Below are positions 7,546 through 11,132 of a stretch of 11,132 nt of DNA, piece by piece. The notes under the pieces are model-generated. The model was not told where the DNA came from. It saw only the letters and a list, made by a program, of their open reading frames with translations, and made no database searches. The position numbers and the translations under genes were made by a program. The stretch comes from an uncultured Clostridia bacterium. GTDB lineage: Bacteria; Bacillota; Clostridia; Oscillospirales; Acutalibacteraceae. Each line of letters starts with the position of its first letter. Positions within the stretch are counted from its first letter, which is position 1. Location of the stretch: NCBI GenBank assembly GCA_947171615.1, contig CAMVYG010000058.1, forward strand, positions 1 through 11,132. The letters are read 5' to 3'.

Positions 7546-7569
7546 GTTTGAAAAATCTATTTTTCAAAC
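7546..7569. other. 11-bp inverted repeat overlapping the ATPase stop codon
   Basis: GTTTGAAAAAT (7546-7556) and ATTTTTCAAAC (7559-7569) form a perfect, AT-rich palindrome that includes the TGA of the ATPase gene. There is no trailing T run, so it is not a standard terminator. It could attenuate or process the transcript between ATPase and permease. Confidence 0.5.
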
Positions 7570-8568
7570 TGTATCTTCTTGCTCGGCTTCCTCTGCCTCA
7601 TCAGAGGAGGCTTCTCCGGAAGAATGGTGCAGGGCAGCATCGCCGCTTGTCAGCTGCAGGAACAGATCCTCCAGCGTGAGATCCATATTTTTCATAGCCA
7701 GCAGGGGCCAGCCCTTTCTGGCCAGCAAAGCAAACACATCTCTGCGCAGGTCCGCGTCCGGTTCGGACTCTACCGTGATCTCAAACACGCCCCGCTCCTT
7801 TTCTCCCAGGGAAGCTGCGTCCACCACATGGGGCAGCCCCAGAAGGGCGTGTACCATTTCCCGCTCCGGGCCTTCCGCCCGCAGCAGCAGCCGGTGATCC
7901 TTGGAAAGATCGTGAGCCAGTGTATCGGTGGCGCCGTCCGCCACCACACAGCCGTTATTGATGACGATAATGCGCTCGCACACCGCCTGTACCTCTGAGA
8001 GAATATGAGAGCTGAGAATAACCGTGTGATTTCTGCCCAGGTTTTTAATGAGCGTTCTGATCTCAATGATCTGCTTGGGATCCAGGCCCACGGTGGGCTC
8101 GTCCAAAATCAGAACCGGAGGGTTCCCGATCAGCGCCTGAGCAATGCCAACACGCTGCTTATAGCCCTTTGAGAGATTCCCGATCAGCCGGTTGTATACA
8201 TTTTCAATCTTCACCAGCTTGCAAATCTCGGAAATGTGCTTTTCTCTGGGCAGCCTGGCCTTTTTCAGCTCATACATGAAATTCAGGTATTCCTTTACCG
8301 TCATATCCATATACAGCGGCGGCATCTCCGGGAGATACCCGATCATTTTCTTGACCTCCTGAGGCTCGTCCAGGATGTTTTTTCCCGAAACCAAAACCTC
8401 CCCCGAAGTGGCGGAAAGATACCCGGTAACGATGTTCATCGTTGTGGATTTTCCCGCGCCGTTGGGGCCAAGGAAGCCTACAATGGAGCCTTCCTCTACT
8501 GTAAAACTCACGTGATCCAGCGCCAGCTTTGTGCCGTAGCGCTTCGTGAGGTTTCTGACCTCTACCAT
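7564..8568 (-). CDS. ABC transporter ATPase, GldA/CcmA-like
   Basis: This is the nucleotide-binding subunit that powers the adjacent permease. Numbering from the upstream ATG (8598), it has Walker A GPNGAGKST (44-52), a 'GYLPE' Q-loop region (87-91), signature LSKGYKQR (142-149), Walker B VLILDEPTVGLDP (162-174) and the H-loop His198. The C-terminal extension (about 225-344) carries the extra domain of this exporter subfamily and ends in an acidic, disordered-looking tail. I choose ATG 8568 as start: AGGAGG (8585-8580) lies 11 nt before it, and 'MVEVRNLTKRYG' is the usual N-terminus. ATG 8598 adds ten residues but has no ribosome binding site. It is first in the operon, with a 120-bp structured gap before the permease. 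Confidence 0.93.
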   Translation of the reverse strand: MVEVRNLTKRYGTKLALDHVSFTVEEGSIVGFLGPNGAGKSTTMNIVTGYLSATSGEVLVSGKNILDEPQEVKKMIGYLPEMPPLYMDMTVKEYLNFMYELKKARLPREKHISEICKLVKIENVYNRLIGNLSKGYKQRVGIAQALIGNPPVLILDEPTVGLDPKQIIEIRTLIKNLGRNHTVILSSHILSEVQAVCERIIVINNGCVVADGATDTLAHDLSKDHRLLLRAEGPEREMVHALLGLPHVVDAASLGEKERGVFEITVESEPDADLRRDVFALLARKGWPLLAMKNMDLTLEDLFLQLTSGDAALHHSSGEASSDEAEEAEQEDTV

Positions 8569-8671
8569 TTGACCTGATTCCTCCTGTTTCTCCGGCATAG
8601 CATACTGACATACGGAAATTTTGCTCGGCCATTAAAATGCCGGTTTTCCCATTTTCAGCCATATAATATCA

Positions 8672-8700
8672 ATAGTACCGCAAAACCGAAAGATTTGCAA
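8672..8700 (-). promoter_or_regulatory. SigA-like promoter of the Gld-like operon
   Basis: On the minus strand TTGCAA (8700-8695), a 17-bp spacer and TACTAT (8677-8672) match SigA boxes well. The start of transcription would be near 8665, about 97 nt before the ATPase ATG. An alternative -10 (TATTAT) lies a few bases downstream. Confidence 0.6.
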
Positions 8701-8793
8701 TACCCTATCCCGACACTTCGGGCAGTATTGCTATGATATCCTGTCATTGTGAACGTTTCGTGAATGAACCATGATGAAAGAAAGGTTTTAGCG

Positions 8794-8821
8794 GTTAGTA
8801 ATTAGTAATTAGCAATGAGCA
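8794..8821 (+). repeat. Heptamer tandem repeat, left flank of the MITE
   Basis: Four consecutive 7-mers: gttagta, attagta, attagca, atgagca. The last one also begins an 8-bp hairpin (CAATGAGC 8813-8820 with GCTCATTG 8837-8844). Confidence 0.65.
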
Positions 8822-8873
8822 ATTTTCAAGAGAAAGGCTCATTGAGATTTAGTAAACTAACAAATAGCAGAAA

Positions 8874-9063
8874 ACCCTTGCCTCCCCTGAAAGGGGAGGG
8901 GGACCATGCGTAAGCATGGTGGAGAGGTTCCAGCTTGCTATAAACCTGCATAAAACTCGCATTTTACCGGCTATTCGGGTAGAACCCCTCAGTCACGGCA
9001 AAGCCGTGACAGCGGAAGCTGCTTATAGAGCAGCTTCTCCCCTTCATCAGGGGAGCCAAGGGT
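8874..9063. mobile_element. MITE-like element, 190 bp
   Basis: Terminal inverted repeats of 17 bp (8874-8890 and 9047-9063) match at 16 positions, starting ACCCTTG. Inside are four perfect hairpins: CCTCCCCT/AGGGGAGG (8881-8899), ACCATGC/GCATGGT (8903-8920), GTCACGGC/GCCGTGAC (8992-9010) and GAAGCTGC/GCAGCTTC (9015-9037). There is no coding capacity. Similar 'CTCCCCT...AGGGGAG' elements with a 'CACGGCAAAGCCGTG' hairpin are common between genes of gut Firmicutes, in my recollection. It lies between the divergently transcribed ATPase and DUF1015 genes. Confidence 0.75.
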
Positions 9064-9066
9064 AAG

Positions 9067-9080
9067 TACTAATTGCTAAT
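9067..9080 (-). repeat. Heptamer repeat, right flank of the MITE (inverted)
   Basis: Read on the minus strand this gives attagca and attagta, the same 7-mers as at 8801-8814 but in opposite orientation, so the MITE sits between inverted heptamer tracts. Confidence 0.6.
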
Positions 9081-9107
9081 TTCAATCGTTCTCTCCCAGC
9101 CGTAGCC

Positions 9108-9137
9108 TTGACGGGAAAACGGAGTACGGTGTACAAT
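9108..9137 (+). promoter_or_regulatory. SigA-like promoter for the DUF1015-Nudix pair
   Basis: TTGACG (9108-9113), an 18-bp spacer and TACAAT (9132-9137) form a good SigA promoter. Transcription would start near 9144, giving a leader of about 50 nt. It lies 45 bp outside the MITE, so the element does not supply it. Confidence 0.65.
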
Positions 9138-9194
9138 AGGAGCACAGTTTATCAAGCTTTTGTTCCGGCATCTAATTAAAACGAGGTGATCACA

Positions 9195-10487
9195 TTGGCT
9201 GAAATCAGACCCTTTCGCGCGCTGCGGTATGATACCGCCAGGGCCGGGGAGATCAAAGAGCTGGTCTGCCCGCCCTATGACATTATCAGCGAGGAGGAGT
9301 ACAGGGCTTATCTTGCCCAAAATCCCCATAATGTAATTCGGCTGGAGCTTCCGAAGGGGGAAGAGCCCTACCGGGAGGCCGGAGCCGTTCTCAGGGAATG
9401 GCTGGAACGCGGCATTCTGAAGGAGGACATGGACGAGGGCATTTACATCTATGAGGAAGAATTTCTGGATCAGGTGGATCACGGGGAAACAAAAAAGCTT
9501 CGGGGCATGATCTGCCGGGTACGGCTGGAGGAATTCTCCGCCGGGGTGGTCCTGCCCCATGAGGAAACCCTCAGCAAGGCAAAGGAAGACCGCTTTCAGC
9601 TGATGCGGGCTACCGGCTGCAATTTCAGCCAAATCTATTCCCTGTATCGGGACGATCAGCACATTACCCGCCAGCGTCTTGACAATTTAGCGGCCTCCTG
9701 CTCTCCCCGGTATGAGTTTTCCGACGGTCTTATTACCCATCGCCTGTGGGTGGTAAACGATCCCGTTTCCATTGCCGCGCTGCGGGAGGATTTTGCTGAC
9801 AGAAAGCTGTATATTGCCGATGGCCACCACCGGTATGAAACGGCTCTGCGGTATCGCAATACCCTGCGGGAAGAAGATAGATATTGTCCTGACGCAGATT
9901 ATGTGATGATGATGCTGGTGGATATAGAGGACGATGGCCTGGTGGTATTTCCCACCCACAGGCTTTTAAACTCCCTTCCCGATTTTGACCCTGCAAAGCT
10001 GCCGGAAATCTGCGGAGAATGGTTTGAAACCGCCCCCAGGAAAACCCGGGAGGAAACCCAGGAAGCCCTGAACACCTTTTATGAAGCGGGCCGCCACACC
10101 TTCGGCTTCTTTGACGGAGCGCAGTGGTACACTCTTGTTTTGCAGGACGGGAAAGTCATGGACGGCCTGCTGCCGGAAAAGAGCCAGGCTTACCGCAGCC
10201 TGGACGTGACCATCCTCCACAGCCTGATTTTAGAACGGCTTTTGGGGATCGACAGGGAAAATATGGCGGCCCAGAAAAATCTTCGCTATACCCGTTCCGC
10301 CGAAGAAGCGGAGCAGTCGGTAAAAGCAGGGGAAAGCCAGTGCTGTTTCCTTCTGAATCCCACCCGTGTGCTTGAAATCAGCGCGGTGGCTGCCGCCGGG
10401 GAGAAAATGCCCCAGAAGTCCACCTATTTTTATCCGAAGCTCATTACAGGCTTGGTGATGAACCGCCTTTTCGATGAAACCATTTGA
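9195..10487 (+). CDS. DUF1015 family protein (COG4198 type)
   Basis: The product has 430 residues, the usual family length. Recognisable blocks are 'IRPFRALRYD' at the N-terminus, 'VCPPYDII' (24-31), 'PHEETLSKAKEDR' (121-133) and 'ADGHHRYETALRYR' (208-221). No signal peptide or membrane segment is seen, so it is cytoplasmic. I choose TTG 9195 because GAGGTGATC (9183-9191), an extended match to the anti-SD, lies at ideal spacing before it; the GTG at 9186 falls inside that ribosome binding site. The biochemical function is unproven. In many Clostridia the family sits beside serA/serC, which suggests a link to serine metabolism, but those genes are not in this window. The Nudix gene starts 27 bp downstream and is likely co-transcribed. 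Confidence 0.9.
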   Translation: MAEIRPFRALRYDTARAGEIKELVCPPYDIISEEEYRAYLAQNPHNVIRLELPKGEEPYREAGAVLREWLERGILKEDMDEGIYIYEEEFLDQVDHGETKKLRGMICRVRLEEFSAGVVLPHEETLSKAKEDRFQLMRATGCNFSQIYSLYRDDQHITRQRLDNLAASCSPRYEFSDGLITHRLWVVNDPVSIAALREDFADRKLYIADGHHRYETALRYRNTLREEDRYCPDADYVMMMLVDIEDDGLVVFPTHRLLNSLPDFDPAKLPEICGEWFETAPRKTREETQEALNTFYEAGRHTFGFFDGAQWYTLVLQDGKVMDGLLPEKSQAYRSLDVTILHSLILERLLGIDRENMAAQKNLRYTRSAEEAEQSVKAGESQCCFLLNPTRVLEISAVAAAGEKMPQKSTYFYPKLITGLVMNRLFDETI

Positions 10488-10514
10488 TACTCAGCAAGGA
10501 AAGGAAAGACTCTT

Positions 10515-11063
10515 ATGAAGCTGACAGAGCTTAAAAAAGCAGAACAGGAGATCTATACGGGTAAGATCATTCGGGTTCATGTGGACGATGTGGAGCTGGA
10601 AAACGGCAAGCTTGCCAAGCGGGAGGTGGTAGAGCACCCCGGCGGGGTCAGCGTGGCGATTTTAACAGACAAGGAAGAATTGATCTTTGTCCGCCAGTTC
10701 CGCTACCCCTATGGAGAAGTCCTTTTAGAGCTTCCCGCCGGGAAGCTGGAACCGGGGGAGGACCCTTTTGAGGCCATGAAGCGGGAACAGCGGGAGGAAA
10801 CCGGCACCGCCGCGGACTCCTATGTTTCCCTGGGAAATATTTATCCCACTCCCGGCTATGCAGGGGAGATCATCCGCCTTTGGGCCTGCCGCCTCATAAG
10901 CGACGAGGGCACGCTGCATCTGGATGAGGGGGAATTTCTCACCAACGAGCGCATTCCCTTACAGGAAGCGGTAAACATGGTGCTGCGAAATGAAATACCG
11001 GACGCCAAAACCCAGATTGGCATTTTGAAAACCGCCCGGCTGGTGGAGCAGGGAATTTTGTGA
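10515..11063 (+). CDS. Nudix hydrolase, ADP-ribose pyrophosphatase type
   Basis: The product has 182 residues and probably hydrolyses ADP-ribose or related nucleotide-sugar diphosphates to AMP and a sugar phosphate with Mg2+. The Nudix box runs from Gly76: GKLEPGE (76-82), then RE (90-91) and EETG (94-97). All metal-binding acidic positions are kept, but the usual hydrophobic residue after RE is Gln92. 'YPTPGYAGE' follows, with Pro113 sixteen residues past Gly97, the known marker of ADP-ribose specificity. 'RQFRYPYGEVLLELPAG' before the box is also typical of NudF/YqkG-like enzymes. The start ATG 10515 follows a purine-rich AAGGAAAGG. It is cytoplasmic, with no terminator seen before the window end. 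Confidence 0.92.
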   Translation: MKLTELKKAEQEIYTGKIIRVHVDDVELENGKLAKREVVEHPGGVSVAILTDKEELIFVRQFRYPYGEVLLELPAGKLEPGEDPFEAMKREQREETGTAADSYVSLGNIYPTPGYAGEIIRLWACRLISDEGTLHLDEGEFLTNERIPLQEAVNMVLRNEIPDAKTQIGILKTARLVEQGIL

Positions 11064-11070
11064 TTTATCT

Positions 11071-11098
11071 ATTAGCTGTTAGTCGTTAGTCGTTAGAG
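11071..11098 (+). repeat. Heptamer tandem repeat after the Nudix gene
   Basis: Four 7-mers: attagct, gttagtc, gttagtc, gttagag, beginning 8 bp after the stop codon. It is related to the tract left of the MITE (8794-8821), so another intergenic repeat element may begin here and continue beyond the window. Confidence 0.55.
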
Positions 11099-11132
11099 TT
11101 CTGCTCACCCGCTGGTTTCTGCTATTCGAGAC

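Noticed and set aside
7546..7569. Palindrome at the ATPase stop as a terminator
   Set aside because: The stem is AT rich and no T run follows on either strand; the permease downstream clearly belongs to the same operon.
8794..9080. CRISPR-like array
   Set aside because: Repeat units are only 7 bp and contiguous, and the larger palindromes are internal hairpins of one element. No regular repeat-spacer pattern or cas gene exists.
9186..9188. GTG at 9186 as the start of the DUF1015 gene
   Set aside because: It lies within GAGGTGATC, the ribosome binding site that serves TTG 9195; no other SD precedes the GTG.

Overview
The window looks like chromosomal DNA of a low-to-mid GC Gram-positive anaerobe, most likely a gut Clostridia species of the Oscillospiraceae/Ruminococcaceae type. 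The reasons are AAGGAGG-type ribosome binding sites, SigA-like promoters, protein families typical of Clostridia, and a hairpin-rich intergenic repeat of the kind common in gut Firmicutes. This placement is inference; no rRNA or taxonomic marker is present.

Left region (1-2363, minus strand). One very long reading frame enters the window from the left edge; its first 633 residues are visible. It is coiled-coil rich, then Ala/Gly rich, and resembles large structural or polyvalent proteins of gut Firmicutes prophages and integrative elements. It is preceded by a strong promoter (TTGACT-17 bp-TATACT) whose -10 lies inside a perfect 13-bp inverted repeat, a classic operator layout. A gene-free stretch with two terminator-like hairpins separates it from the next locus and may mark the edge of a mobile element.

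Central region (2364-8700, minus strand). This is a Gld-like ABC exporter locus, transcribed ATPase -> ABC-2 permease -> GldG-like auxiliary protein -> DUF4340 protein -> substrate-binding lipoprotein (TrpX/PF04392-like). A SigA-like promoter lies ahead of the ATPase and a hairpin terminator follows the last gene. Two genes are broken as read here. The DUF4340 gene has an in-frame TGA after residue 371, with the rest of the family domain open in the same frame behind it. The lipoprotein gene has its signal peptide in one frame and its mature domain in another. A 63-bp unit that contains a hairpin sits directly against the start codons of both the permease and the lipoprotein gene.

Right region (8700-11132). 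A 190-bp MITE-like element with 17-bp terminal inverted repeats and four internal perfect hairpins is flanked by 7-bp tandem repeats in inverted orientation. It is followed on the plus strand by a promoter and a two-gene unit: a DUF1015 protein starting at TTG with a near-ideal ribosome binding site, and a Nudix hydrolase of the ADP-ribose pyrophosphatase type. A third heptamer tract begins right after the Nudix gene at the window end.

The best candidates for something undescribed are the paired structured start-site repeat, the operator-promoter in front of the phage-like gene, and the double interruption in the Gld-like operon.
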